Assembly (NCBI GenBank): GCA_024235595.1
Contig: JACKMC010000003.1
Location: 62,001 to 126,000, forward strand
Direction: 5' to 3'
Source: Zoogloeaceae bacterium
GTDB lineage: Bacteria; Pseudomonadota; Gammaproteobacteria; Burkholderiales; Rhodocyclaceae
Length of the DNA: 64,000 nucleotides
A model generated the notes under the pieces. The model saw nothing but the letters and a program-made list of their open reading frames with translations. It had not been told where the DNA came from and searched no databases. Each line of letters begins with the position of its first letter. The stretch's first letter is position 1. The position numbers and the translations under genes were made by a program. Shown piece by piece: positions 46,225-54,643 of this stretch.

Positions 46225-46704
46225 TCAGACGCTCACCGCGGGCCGGCGCCCGCCGAGCGGCGTCACACGACGGTCGATCACCACGTGCTCGTCGACCTTC
46301 TGCGTTTGCTGAGAAACAAGATCGTCGAGGCTGACCGAATGCAGGTATTCGTACATCTTGTTGTTCAGGTTGGTCCACAGATCGTGGGTCATGCAGCGAT
46401 GCTGGTCGTGACAATTCTGCTTGCCGCCACACTGCGTCGCATCGAGCGGCTCGTCGACCGCAACGATGATGTCGGCCACCGTCACTTGCGCAAGAGGCTT
46501 GGCCAGGCAGTAGCCGCCTCCTGGACCGCGCACGCTCGAGACGAGCTCATGGCGCCGCAACTTGCCGAAGAGCTGCTCCAGGTATGAAAGCGAGATACGC
46601 TGGCGTTCGGCGATTCCAGCCAGTGTCACCGGCCCGTCACCCGCCCGCATTGCAAGATCGATCATTGCAGTTACTGCAAATCTTCCCTTGGTAGTCAATC
46701 GCAT
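46225..46704 (-). CDS. iscR: Fe-S cluster regulator IscR
   Basis: Rrf2-family repressor that senses Fe-S status through a [2Fe-2S] cluster and shuts down the isc operon when clusters are plentiful. The 159-residue protein starts at ATG 46704 (MRLTTKGRFAVTAMIDLA), has the DNA-binding helix ISLSYLEQLFGKLRRHELV, and carries Cys92, Cys98, Cys104 and His107 (CGGKQNCHDQHRCMTH), exactly the ligand set of the E. coli protein. First gene of the isc operon. Confidence 0.97.
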   Translation of the reverse strand: MRLTTKGRFAVTAMIDLAMRAGDGPVTLAGIAERQRISLSYLEQLFGKLRRHELVSSVRGPGGGYCLAKPLAQVTVADIIVAVDEPLDATQCGGKQNCHDQHRCMTHDLWTNLNNKMYEYLHSVSLDDLVSQQTQKVDEHVVIDRRVTPLGGRRPAVSV

Positions 46705-46721
46705 TTCGACCCCCGTCGCCA

Positions 46722-46746
46722 ATACCCAATCGATTCGGTCGACTAT
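46722..46746 (-). promoter_or_regulatory. Type 1 IscR binding site
   Basis: Read on the minus strand, this 25-base site begins ATAGTCGACC and ends GATTGGGTAT, agreeing at about 21 of 25 positions with the type 1 consensus (ATASYYGAC at the left, RRSTAT at the right). It overlaps the iscR -10 element, the position expected for holo-IscR autorepression. The match count was made by eye. Confidence 0.75.
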
Positions 46747-46770
46747 ACAGTTCCCGACAAAAACGATCAA
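46742..46770 (-). promoter_or_regulatory. iscR operon promoter
   Basis: On the minus strand TTGATC (46765-46770) and TATAGT (46742-46747) are 17 bases apart. Transcription would begin near 46735, about 31 bases before the iscR ATG. The -10 is covered by the IscR site, and the -35 is only 5 bases from the cysE stop, so the isc operon can be read apart from cysE. Confidence 0.7.
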
Positions 46771-46774
46771 CTAT

Positions 46775-47530
46775 TCAATCGACCATCCGGCCAAGCTTCT
46801 GAGGGTCGAAATTCGCGTCGTCGGCCGGCATTTCGTCGATCCTGATACCCGCTGCCGCGAGCCGTGCGAGCAGGGCCTCCATCCTTCGATCAGTATCTAC
46901 CGCATGGTCGAGAAGGCCGTGCAAGGCCTTCGCCAGCGGGTCGTCGTTGTCGCGTGTGACGCCATAGGCCGAGAAACCCATCTGCTCGGCTTTTTGCGCT
47001 CGCGCATCGTTCTGCGTGGAGTCCAGCACTCTCGCCGGGTTTCCGACCGCCGTCGCGCCCGCCGGCACCGGCTTGACGACCACCGCATTCGACCCCACCT
47101 TCGCGCCGTCACCCACTTCGAATCCGCCGAGGACCTGTGCACCGGCGCCGATAACCACCCCCTTTCCGAGGGTCGGATGACGCTTGGTTCCGCGATAGAG
47201 CGAGGTTCCGCCCAGGGTCACGCCCTGATAGATCGTGCAATCATCGCCAATTTCAGCGGTTTCACCGATCACCACCCCCATGCCGTGGTCGATGAACACG
47301 CGTCGGCCAATCTTCGCTCCGGGGTGGATCTCGATGCCGGTCAGAAAGCGGCCGATGTGGCTCAGGAAGCGGCCCAGCCAGAACAAGCTGTTGCGCCATG
47401 CGCAATGCGCCAGACGATGAATCAACAGCGCGTGAACGCCCGGATAGCAGGTGAGCACCTCCAGCGAGGAGCGCGCGGCCGGGTCACGCTCGAGGACACT
47501 GGCCATGTCTTCACGCAGGCGGCTGAACAT
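46775..47530 (-). CDS. cysE: Serine O-acetyltransferase
   Basis: Makes O-acetylserine, the carbon precursor of cysteine, and so feeds the desulfurases downstream. The 251-residue protein (start ATG 47530, MFSRLREDMASVLERDP) has an N-terminal helical domain and C-terminal hexapeptide repeats with IEIHPGAKIGRRVFIDHGMG, the catalytic His-Asp pair and GGTSLYRGTKRHPT. An ATG nine codons upstream is also possible. The variable tail (about 190-251) replaces the short enterobacterial one. trmJ-cysE-iscR order is conserved. Confidence 0.94.
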   Translation of the reverse strand: MFSRLREDMASVLERDPAARSSLEVLTCYPGVHALLIHRLAHCAWRNSLFWLGRFLSHIGRFLTGIEIHPGAKIGRRVFIDHGMGVVIGETAEIGDDCTIYQGVTLGGTSLYRGTKRHPTLGKGVVIGAGAQVLGGFEVGDGAKVGSNAVVVKPVPAGATAVGNPARVLDSTQNDARAQKAEQMGFSAYGVTRDNDDPLAKALHGLLDHAVDTDRRMEALLARLAAAGIRIDEMPADDANFDPQKLGRMVD

Positions 47531-47586
47531 TTCTTCTCCGTAATGGGTTGCCGCCACAAAGCGGCGGCTTGGAAATTCCGACGATT

Positions 47587-48315
47587 TTAATCAGGTTTTC
47601 GATCCACCGCAGCGAGAAAGCCCCTGAGGATTCCGACCTCCTCCTTCTCGAGCCGGATCCGCCCGAAAAGCCGTCGCACACGCTGCAGCAGCCGCTTGGG
47701 GTTGGCCGGGTCGAAAAAGCCGCTGTTGGCCATGACGCTCTCGAGGTGCTCGTGAAAGCGCTCCACCTCCTCGAAACTCGCAGGCACCGCCTCGGGCGGC
47801 TCGATCGCGAGTTCGGACTCGCAATGCATTCGCAGCTCGTAGCAGAGGATCTGCACGGCGGCGCCAAGATTTAGCGAGGAGTACTCGGGATTTGTCGGGA
47901 TCATGACCGGCATCTGGCACAACGCCACGTCCTCGTTCGACAAACCGCTGGTCTCGTTTCCGAAGACCAGCGCAACCTCACCGCTTTGCGCGTAGGACAT
48001 CACCACCCCTGCCGCGTCTCTCGCGCTCTTGGGCGGAAGTGCCAGCTCGCGCCTGCGCGCGGTCATGGCTGCAGCGAAGACCGTGCCTGCGAGCGCCTCG
48101 CGCATGGACCCGACGACCTGCGCCCGGGCGAGAACATCTCCTGCTCCCGAGGCCCTCGCCTCGGCCACCGGATCGGGAAAGTGCAGTGGACTTACAAGCA
48201 CCAAGCGCCGGAGGCCCATGGTCTTCATTGCGCGTGCCGCCGCGCCGATATTGCCCGGATGGCTGGTGCAGGACAACACGATCCGGATTCGATCGAGCGT
48301 TTGAGCCGTGTTCAT
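47587..48315 (-). CDS. trmJ: tRNA (cytidine/uridine-2'-O-)-methyltransferase TrmJ
   Basis: SPOUT enzyme that 2'-O-methylates position 32 of certain tRNAs. The 242-residue protein opens IRIVLSCTSHPGNIGAAARAMKTMGL, with the later motifs VALVFGNETSGLSNEDV and IPTNPEYSSLNLGAAVQIL of the TrmJ group and a C-terminal helical domain. No clear ribosome site precedes the ATG at 48315 (the upstream bases are AT-rich, CATTTTAAT), so translation could be leaderless or start differently. Divergent from suhB. Confidence 0.92.
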   Translation of the reverse strand: MNTAQTLDRIRIVLSCTSHPGNIGAAARAMKTMGLRRLVLVSPLHFPDPVAEARASGAGDVLARAQVVGSMREALAGTVFAAAMTARRRELALPPKSARDAAGVVMSYAQSGEVALVFGNETSGLSNEDVALCQMPVMIPTNPEYSSLNLGAAVQILCYELRMHCESELAIEPPEAVPASFEEVERFHEHLESVMANSGFFDPANPKRLLQRVRRLFGRIRLEKEEVGILRGFLAAVDRKPD

Positions 48316-48384
48316 ATTAAAATGCCGAGTTCTACGTATTTTTCAGGCAATCCACCTGGACAGCCTCAGCCGAGACCACAATCA

Positions 48385-49185
48385 ATGCATCCGACGCTCA
48401 ATATCGCCATCAAGGCCGCTCGCCGAGCAGCCAACATCATCAACCGGGCGTCGCTCGAACTCGATCTCATCAAGGTTGAAACCAAAAGCCCCAACGACTT
48501 CGTAACCGAAGTCGATCGCGCAGCGGAAGCGGCGATCTGCGAGGTCCTGCGCGAGGCCTATCCGGCGCACGGGATTCTAGCAGAAGAGAGCGGCGAGACC
48601 GGCCCCGAGAGCGAGTACCAGTGGATCATCGACCCGCTCGACGGCACCACCAACTTCATCCATGGCTTTCCTCAGTACGCGGTTTCGATCGCGCTTGCGA
48701 AGAACGGCGTGGTCGAGCAGGCGGTTGTCTATGATGTGGTGCGAAACGAATTGTTTACCGCCAGCAAGGGCCGCGGCGCCTTTCTCAACGATCGCCGTAT
48801 CCGCGTAACACGCCGCACCCGTTTGAACGAGGCGTTGGTCGGCACCGGCTTCCCGTTTCGCCAGATGGACAATGTCGAAGCCTACATCGGCATGTTTCGC
48901 GAGCTGACCCAGAAGACCGCCGGCATCCGCCGCCCAGGCTCCGCGGCGCTCGACCTCGCCTACCTCGCGGCCGGCCGCTACGACGCGTTCTGGGAACTCG
49001 GCCTTGCGCCGTGGGACATTGCCGCCGGTACCTTGCTGGTCACCGAAGCGGGCGGCCTGATCTCGGATCTGGCGGGTGAATCCGACTTTCTCGCCACAGG
49101 CAACCTCGTCGCGGGGACGCCCAAGATATTCACCCAGGTCCTGCCCATCATCCGCAGCCACCTTCCCGCCACCATCGCGGCCTGA
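48385..49185 (+). CDS. suhB: Inositol-1-monophosphatase family protein SuhB
   Basis: Magnesium-dependent phosphatase; in E. coli the protein also joins the rRNA antitermination complex. The 266-residue protein starts at ATG 48385 (MHPTLNIAIKAARRAANII) and has metal-binding AEESG, IDPLDGTTNFIHGFP and WDIAAGTLLVTEAGG. Divergent from trmJ, a pairing widely seen beside isc operons. Confidence 0.94.
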   Translation: MHPTLNIAIKAARRAANIINRASLELDLIKVETKSPNDFVTEVDRAAEAAICEVLREAYPAHGILAEESGETGPESEYQWIIDPLDGTTNFIHGFPQYAVSIALAKNGVVEQAVVYDVVRNELFTASKGRGAFLNDRRIRVTRRTRLNEALVGTGFPFRQMDNVEAYIGMFRELTQKTAGIRRPGSAALDLAYLAAGRYDAFWELGLAPWDIAAGTLLVTEAGGLISDLAGESDFLATGNLVAGTPKIFTQVLPIIRSHLPATIAA

Positions 49186-49200
49186 AGGGCTTGAGATTCC

Positions 49201-49219
49201 CGGGCAGCGGCGCTGCCCG
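49201..49219 (+). repeat. Perfect hairpin between suhB and mutS
   Basis: CGGGCAGC / GCTGCCCG, 8 base pairs with loop GGC, in the 51-base gap between suhB and mutS, ending 17 bases before the mutS ATG. No T-run follows. It could shield the ribosome site of mutS or mark an RNA processing point. Confidence 0.5.
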
Positions 49220-49236
49220 CTACGCGATTGCAGCCG

Positions 49237-51813
49237 ATGAGCCTCGAAGCGCACGAACTCGAACAACACACGCCCATGATGCAGCAGTATCTGGGCATCA
49301 AGGCTGACTACCCGGACCTCCTGCTGTTCTACAGGATGGGCGATTTCTACGAGCTGTTCTTCGACGATGCCGAGCGTGCCGCACGTCTGCTCGACATCAC
49401 CCTGACGACCCGTGGAAAATCCGCGGGACGCCCGATCAAGATGGCCGGCGTCCCGTTTCACGCGGTCGAGCAGTACCTCGCCCGCCTGGTCAGGATGGGC
49501 GAATCGGTGGTCATCGCCGAGCAGGTCGGCGATCCGGCAAGCACCAAGGGGCCGGTCGAGCGGGCGGTGAGCCGCATCGTCACGCCCGGAACCCTCACCG
49601 ACAGCGCGCTGCTCGACGAGCGACGCGACGCGCTGCTGCTGTCGGCGAATCTGCATCGCGGCGTGCTCGGCCTGGCCTGGCTCAATCTCGCCAACGGCGA
49701 CCTGCGCCTGATGCAGACCGAGCCGGAGCAGCTCGCGAGCCAGTTCGAGCGCCTGCGCCCAGCCGAGGTGTTGCTGCCGGAGGGGCTCAAGGTGCCGCTC
49801 CTCGACCAGCTCGCGTGCGGCGCACGACGCCTCGCTGACTGGCAGTTCGATGCCGACACCGGCGAGAAGCTGCTCACCACCCATTTTTCGACGCGCGACC
49901 TGGCCGGCTTCGGTGTCGAGCAGATGCCGGTTGCGCTCGGCGCCGCGGCCGCACTCTACGATTACGCCAAATCGACCCAGCGGCAGAGCCTCGCACACAT
50001 CACCACGATCCGGGTCGAACGCGAAGACCACTTCGTTCGCCTCGACGCGGCCACCCGGCGCAACCTCGAGCTCTCCGAAACACTCCGAGGCGAACCTGCG
50101 CCGACCCTGTTCTCCTTGCTGGATCGCTGTGCCACCAGCATGGGCTCGCGCTGGCTGCGGCACGCCCTGCATCACCCGCTGCGCAATCGTGACGACGCGG
50201 CCGCCCGGCACGCCGCGATTGCGGAACTGATCGGCAGTGCCGGCGACGGTGCCGGCGAGGCCATCCAGCAGGGCTTGCGCGGCATCGCCGACGTCGAGCG
50301 CATCAGTGCGCGCGTTGCGCTTCGCAACGCCCGACCCCGTGATCTCTCGGCGCTGCGCAACAGCCTGCTGCGGCTGCCTGCGCTGCGCGAGTCGCTGGTC
50401 GATCCGGCGAGCCGCCTGCTGGCCGAACTCGGCGCCGCGCTCGAGACGCCTGCCGAATTGACCGAGCTGCTGGTCGCCGCGGTTGCCGACGAACCCGCCA
50501 ACGCGGTGCGCGACGGCGGCGTGATCGCCGACGGCTTCGACGCGGAGCTCGATGAGTTGCGCGATATTCAGCGCAACTGCGGAACCTTTCTGCTCGACCT
50601 GGAGAGGCGCGAACGCGAACGCAGCGGCATTGCCAACCTCAAGGTGGAATTCAACAAGGTGCATGGCTTCTACATCGAGGTCAGTATCGCCAACAGCGAC
50701 CGGGTACCGGACGACTACCGTCGCCGTCAGACCCTGAAGAACGCCGAACGCTATATCACCCCCGAGCTCAAGGCCTTCGAAGACAAGGCCTTGTCGGCAC
50801 AGGAGCGCTCCCTGGCGCGCGAGAAGCTGCTTTTCGAAGCGCTTCTCGACAGCCTCGGCGCTCATATCCCGGGCCTGCAGCGGATCGCCCGTGCGCTCGC
50901 CCAGCTCGATGCACTGGCCGCGCTTGCCGACGTTGCACTGCGCTACAACTATTGCCAACCGATCTTTTCGGACCAGCCGGGAATGGAGATCCGCCGTGGC
51001 CGCCACCCGGTGGTGGAACGACAGGTGGAAGATTTCATCGCCAACGACTGCGTTCTCGGACCCACAAGGCGGATGCTGCTGATCACAGGCCCCAACATGG
51101 GCGGCAAATCAACCTTCATGCGCCAGGTCGCGCTGATCGCGCTGCTCGCGCACGCGGGCAGCTTCGTCCCTGCCGACGCTGCCCGGATAGGCCCGATGGA
51201 CGCCATTTTCACCCGCATCGGCGCTTCCGACGACCTCGCCTCGGGGCGCTCGACCTTCATGGTCGAAATGACCGAGGCTGCGGCGATCCTGCATGGCGCG
51301 ACAGCGCACAGTCTGGTGCTGATGGACGAGATCGGGCGCGGTACCTCGACCTTCGACGGGCTGGCACTCGCCTTTGCGATCGCCCGCCAGCTGCTCGAGA
51401 AGAACCGCTGCAACACCTTGTTCGCCACGCACTATTTCGAGCTCACCCGCCTCAACGTCGACTATCCCGAGTGCGCCAACGTACATCTCGACGCGGTGGA
51501 GCACGGCCACCGCATCGTTTTCCTGCATGCCGTCGAAGACGGCCCCGCGAGCCAGAGCTACGGCATCGAGGTCGCCGCCCTGGCGGGCATACCCTCGAAC
51601 GTGGTGCGCGACGCGAAGCGCCGCCTGCGGGCCCTTGAGAATCGCGAGGTAAACGCCGGGCCGCAGGCCGATTTCTTTGTCGGCCAAGCCGAAGAGGACG
51701 AGCCGGCGCCGCTGCATGCCGCGATAGCCGCGCTGCGCGCGATCGACCCCGACACCCTGAGCCCGCGCGAAGCACTCGAGCAGCTCTACGCCCTGAAGCG
51801 CCTGCAGGGATGA
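49237..51813 (+). CDS. mutS: DNA mismatch repair protein MutS
   Basis: Recognises base mismatches and starts methyl-directed repair with MutL. The 858-residue protein has the mismatch-binding Phe-X-Glu in FYRMGDFYELFFDDA, connector and lever domains, the clamp with FNKVHGFYIEVS, and the ATPase with Walker A GPNMGGKSTFMRQ, DDLASGRSTFMVEM and Walker B LVLMDEIGRGTSTFDG. The C-terminal helix-turn-helix and beta-clamp region follow. Start at ATG 49237; a TTG three codons upstream is less likely. The metallophosphoesterase gene overlaps its stop. Confidence 0.96.
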   Translation: MSLEAHELEQHTPMMQQYLGIKADYPDLLLFYRMGDFYELFFDDAERAARLLDITLTTRGKSAGRPIKMAGVPFHAVEQYLARLVRMGESVVIAEQVGDPASTKGPVERAVSRIVTPGTLTDSALLDERRDALLLSANLHRGVLGLAWLNLANGDLRLMQTEPEQLASQFERLRPAEVLLPEGLKVPLLDQLACGARRLADWQFDADTGEKLLTTHFSTRDLAGFGVEQMPVALGAAAALYDYAKSTQRQSLAHITTIRVEREDHFVRLDAATRRNLELSETLRGEPAPTLFSLLDRCATSMGSRWLRHALHHPLRNRDDAAARHAAIAELIGSAGDGAGEAIQQGLRGIADVERISARVALRNARPRDLSALRNSLLRLPALRESLVDPASRLLAELGAALETPAELTELLVAAVADEPANAVRDGGVIADGFDAELDELRDIQRNCGTFLLDLERRERERSGIANLKVEFNKVHGFYIEVSIANSDRVPDDYRRRQTLKNAERYITPELKAFEDKALSAQERSLAREKLLFEALLDSLGAHIPGLQRIARALAQLDALAALADVALRYNYCQPIFSDQPGMEIRRGRHPVVERQVEDFIANDCVLGPTRRMLLITGPNMGGKSTFMRQVALIALLAHAGSFVPADAARIGPMDAIFTRIGASDDLASGRSTFMVEMTEAAAILHGATAHSLVLMDEIGRGTSTFDGLALAFAIARQLLEKNRCNTLFATHYFELTRLNVDYPECANVHLDAVEHGHRIVFLHAVEDGPASQSYGIEVAALAGIPSNVVRDAKRRLRALENREVNAGPQADFFVGQAEEDEPAPLHAAIAALRAIDPDTLSPREALEQLYALKRLQG

Positions 51814-52784
51814 GATTGCGCCTGCTCATCGGGCTCGTGCTGGCGCTCACGGTCGGCCGGGTTTCGTGCGCCGCTGACGAGCCTTACGACTTCGCCATCA
51901 TCGGCGACCTGCCCTACAACGCGTTCGAACGTCGGCAGCTGCCAGCGCTGCTGAGCGAAATCGAGCGCGGCGCCAACCGCTTCGTGGTGCACGTCGGCGA
52001 CATCAAGGCGGGCAGTGCGCGCTGCGACGATGCCACGCTGCAGGAGGCGCAGCGGCTGCTCGACGGCTCGCCGTTGCCACTCATCTACACGCCGGGCGAC
52101 AACGAATGGGCGGATTGCCACCGCAAGGCGGCCGGCGGCTTCGAACCGCTCGAGCGCCTCGAGGCACTGCGCAGGCTGTTCTTCGCTTCTCCGCAGTCGC
52201 TGGGCAGGCAGACGTTTCCCGTGGCGCGCCAAAGCGCCGAACCGGGTTTCGAGGATTTCGTCGAGAACCAGCGCTGGCAGCACGGCCCGGTCCTTTTCCT
52301 CACCATCCACATTGTCGGCGGCAACAACGCTCTGCGACCTCGCCAGGCTGGCAGCGCACAGCATGCCTTTCGCACCCGCGAGCGCGCAAACCTCGCATGG
52401 CTCGCGGCGGGCTTCAAGGAGGCGCTCGCGGCGCGGCTCGGCGCCGTGGTGGTGTTCATCCATGGCAATCCGCGGCTGGAGCACTACCGGAACGGCAAGC
52501 GGGAAAACGGCTACACCACCTTTCTGCAACAGCTCGACGAGGCCTCGCGCAGCTTTCCCGGACAGGTGGTGCTGGTCCACGGCGACACCCACAAGCAAAG
52601 CATCGAGCTGGCGCCAGTGAATGCAAGGCCTTCGGCCCGCGCCTCGCGCGTGACCCGCATCGAAACCCATGGGCATCCCTTCATGGGCTGGGTGCAGGTC
52701 TCGGTTCGGCCTCACGAGAGCCCCTTGTTGCGATTCTCCGCCCATCCCTATCCAACACCTGCCGACGGGACCGCACTGCCATGA
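51810..52784 (+). CDS. Secreted calcineurin-like metallophosphoesterase
   Basis: Predicted exported phosphoesterase of 324 residues. Residues 1-21 form a signal peptide. The two-metal motifs of the calcineurin fold are visible: IIGDLPYN (Asp33), HVGDIKAG, TPGDNEWADC, VVFIHGNP and VLVHGDTH. The substrate is unknown. It overlaps the mutS stop by 4 bases and its own stop overlaps the next start by 3, so it appears to be translated as part of the mutS unit although its function is unrelated. Confidence 0.75.
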   Translation: MRLRLLIGLVLALTVGRVSCAADEPYDFAIIGDLPYNAFERRQLPALLSEIERGANRFVVHVGDIKAGSARCDDATLQEAQRLLDGSPLPLIYTPGDNEWADCHRKAAGGFEPLERLEALRRLFFASPQSLGRQTFPVARQSAEPGFEDFVENQRWQHGPVLFLTIHIVGGNNALRPRQAGSAQHAFRTRERANLAWLAAGFKEALAARLGAVVVFIHGNPRLEHYRNGKRENGYTTFLQQLDEASRSFPGQVVLVHGDTHKQSIELAPVNARPSARASRVTRIETHGHPFMGWVQVSVRPHESPLLRFSAHPYPTPADGTALP

Positions 52785-53533
52785 GCAGCATCGATATCAG
52801 CGAACAGGCCGGCGTGCGATACCTGCATTTCGGCTCCGAATGGGTTCAGGGTGCGATGCGGATTCGCCAGCCCTATGCGCTCGAGCTCGCCTATACGCGC
52901 GAAATGATGTCCGGACTGCTCTTCCACGACAGCGAGACCTGGCCGCGCTCGGTGCTGTTGATCGGCCTCGGGGCGGGCTCGCTCACCAAGTTCGTCCATC
53001 GCCACCTGCCACGGAGCCGCAGCGTGGTGGTCGAGATCGATCGCAAGGTGCATGCGGCGGCAAGCCAGTTCTTCAACGTTCCGCCCGAGGACGAGCGGCT
53101 GCAGTTCGTCTTCGCCGACGCCGCTGACTACATCATGGATACCCGGCGCAGCTTCGACCTGATCCTCGTCGACGGCTACGACCGCAACGCCCGCGCCGGC
53201 GCGCTCGACACCCTGCCCTTCTACCAGGCCTGCTGGGCGCGGCTTGGCCCGCGGGGCCTGATGACGGTGAACCTGTTCGGCCGCAGCCGCGGCTTCGAGG
53301 GCAGTCTGGAGCGAATCACCCAGGCTTTCGACGGGCGGGCCGTCGCCTTTCCATCGTGCGACAGCGGCAATGTGGTGGCCTTCGCGGCGAAGGGCGAATC
53401 GGTCGAGCTGACTCTTCCCATCCTTCGCGAGCGCGCCGCCGACCTTTGCGAGCGCAGCGGTCTGGACCTCGCGGCCACGCTGGCGCGGCTCGAGCAGTCC
53501 GGGACCCTGAGCCGCTCCACCCTGAGGCTATGA
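52781..53533 (+). CDS. Spermidine-synthase-like methyltransferase-fold protein
   Basis: A 250-residue protein of the SpeE-like fold. The glycine motif VLLIGLGAGSLTKFVHRHLP, the acidic VVVEIDRKV and the LILVDGYDRNA loop are visible, but the usual SpeE GGGDG and DSTDP-type residues are altered, so true polyamine synthesis is doubtful; a methyltransferase or other aminopropyl-type role is possible. ATG 52781 overlaps the phosphoesterase stop, and its own stop overlaps the start of the oxidoreductase. Confidence 0.65.
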   Translation: MSSIDISEQAGVRYLHFGSEWVQGAMRIRQPYALELAYTREMMSGLLFHDSETWPRSVLLIGLGAGSLTKFVHRHLPRSRSVVVEIDRKVHAAASQFFNVPPEDERLQFVFADAADYIMDTRRSFDLILVDGYDRNARAGALDTLPFYQACWARLGPRGLMTVNLFGRSRGFEGSLERITQAFDGRAVAFPSCDSGNVVAFAAKGESVELTLPILRERAADLCERSGLDLAATLARLEQSGTLSRSTLRL

Positions 53534-54639
53534 TCGTGGAGAAGCTCGACTGTGTGGTGATCGGTGCCGGCGTGGTGGGCCTCGCCTGCGCGGCAGCGCT
53601 GGCTGCGGCAGGGCGCGAGGTCTTGATCATCGAAGCCGAGGCTCGCTTCGGGGAGGGCATCAGCAGCCGCAACAGCGAAGTCATCCACGCCGGCCTCTAC
53701 TACCCGTCGGGTTCCCTCAAGGCCAAGCTGTGCATTCGTGGCAAGGCGCTGCTTTACCGCTACTGTGCCGAGCGCTCGGTGCCCCACGATCGCTGTGGCA
53801 AGCTCATCGTCGCCACCACCGCGGCGGAGGTCACGCGCCTTCAGGCAATCGAAGACAATGCCAGGCGCTGCGGAGTCTCGGAACTCGCGCACCTCGAGGC
53901 GGCCGCGCTCGCTGCGCTCGAACCTGCGCTGAACGGCGTCGCTGCCCTGCACTCCACCTCGACCGGCATCATCGACAGCCACGCGCTGATGCTTGCGCTG
54001 CTCGGCGACGCGCAATCCTCAGGTGCGCTGCTGGCGCTCAGAACGCCGGTCATCGGTGGCGCCGCGGACAGCGCCGGGCTGGTCCTCGAACTCGGCGGCG
54101 CCGAGCCGTGTTCGGTGCGCACGCGCACCGTCATCAACGCCGCCGGGCTGGGTGCCGTGCCACTGGCACGCGGCATTCGAGGTTTTGCGCACACCAGCCT
54201 GCCCGATGCCCGCTTCGCCAAGGGCAGCTACTTCGTGCTGCAGGGCAAGTCGCCTTTTTCGCACCTCATCTATCCGCTTCCGGAACCCGGAGGACTGGGC
54301 GTTCACCTCACCCTGGACCTCGCCGGCCAGGCCCGCTTCGGCCCCGACGTCGAATGGCTCACCGAACCCGACTATCACGTCAGCGATGCGAAAATCCACG
54401 CCTTCGAGGCATCCATCCGCCGCTACTGGCCGGGCCTCGGCGACGGTCGCCTGGTAGCGGGCTACGCTGGTGTGCGGCCGAAAATATCGGGACCAAACGA
54501 GGCGGCCGCCGACTTTCGCATCGACGGCCCCGAAGCGCACGGCATCCCCGGCTGGATCAACCTCTTCGGCATCGAGTCGCCCGGACTCACCGCCTCGCTG
54601 GCGATCGCCGAGGAAGTCGCGACGCGCCTCGCGCCTTGA
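53530..54639 (+). CDS. FAD-dependent oxidoreductase (L-2-hydroxyglutarate oxidase-like)
   Basis: A 369-residue DAO/LhgO-type flavoprotein. FAD binding is shown by CVVIGAGVVGLACAAALA near residue 8 and the acidic end of the second strand (IIEAEARFGEGISSRNSEV). HAGLYYPSGSLKAKLC matches the L-2-hydroxyglutarate oxidase group. The likely role is oxidation of L-2-hydroxyglutarate or a related hydroxy acid with electrons going to the respiratory chain; the substrate is inferred. Last gene of the mutS-linked run; only 4 bases separate its stop from that of the convergent dnaQ. Confidence 0.82.
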   Translation: MIVEKLDCVVIGAGVVGLACAAALAAAGREVLIIEAEARFGEGISSRNSEVIHAGLYYPSGSLKAKLCIRGKALLYRYCAERSVPHDRCGKLIVATTAAEVTRLQAIEDNARRCGVSELAHLEAAALAALEPALNGVAALHSTSTGIIDSHALMLALLGDAQSSGALLALRTPVIGGAADSAGLVLELGGAEPCSVRTRTVINAAGLGAVPLARGIRGFAHTSLPDARFAKGSYFVLQGKSPFSHLIYPLPEPGGLGVHLTLDLAGQARFGPDVEWLTEPDYHVSDAKIHAFEASIRRYWPGLGDGRLVAGYAGVRPKISGPNEAAADFRIDGPEAHGIPGWINLFGIESPGLTASLAIAEEVATRLAP

Positions 54640-54643
54640 GCGC

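Noticed and set aside
48577..51006. Open frame of 809 codons opposite suhB and mutS
   Set aside because: Antisense shadow of two well-supported genes, with composition bias typical of reversed GC-rich coding sequence and no recognisable motif.
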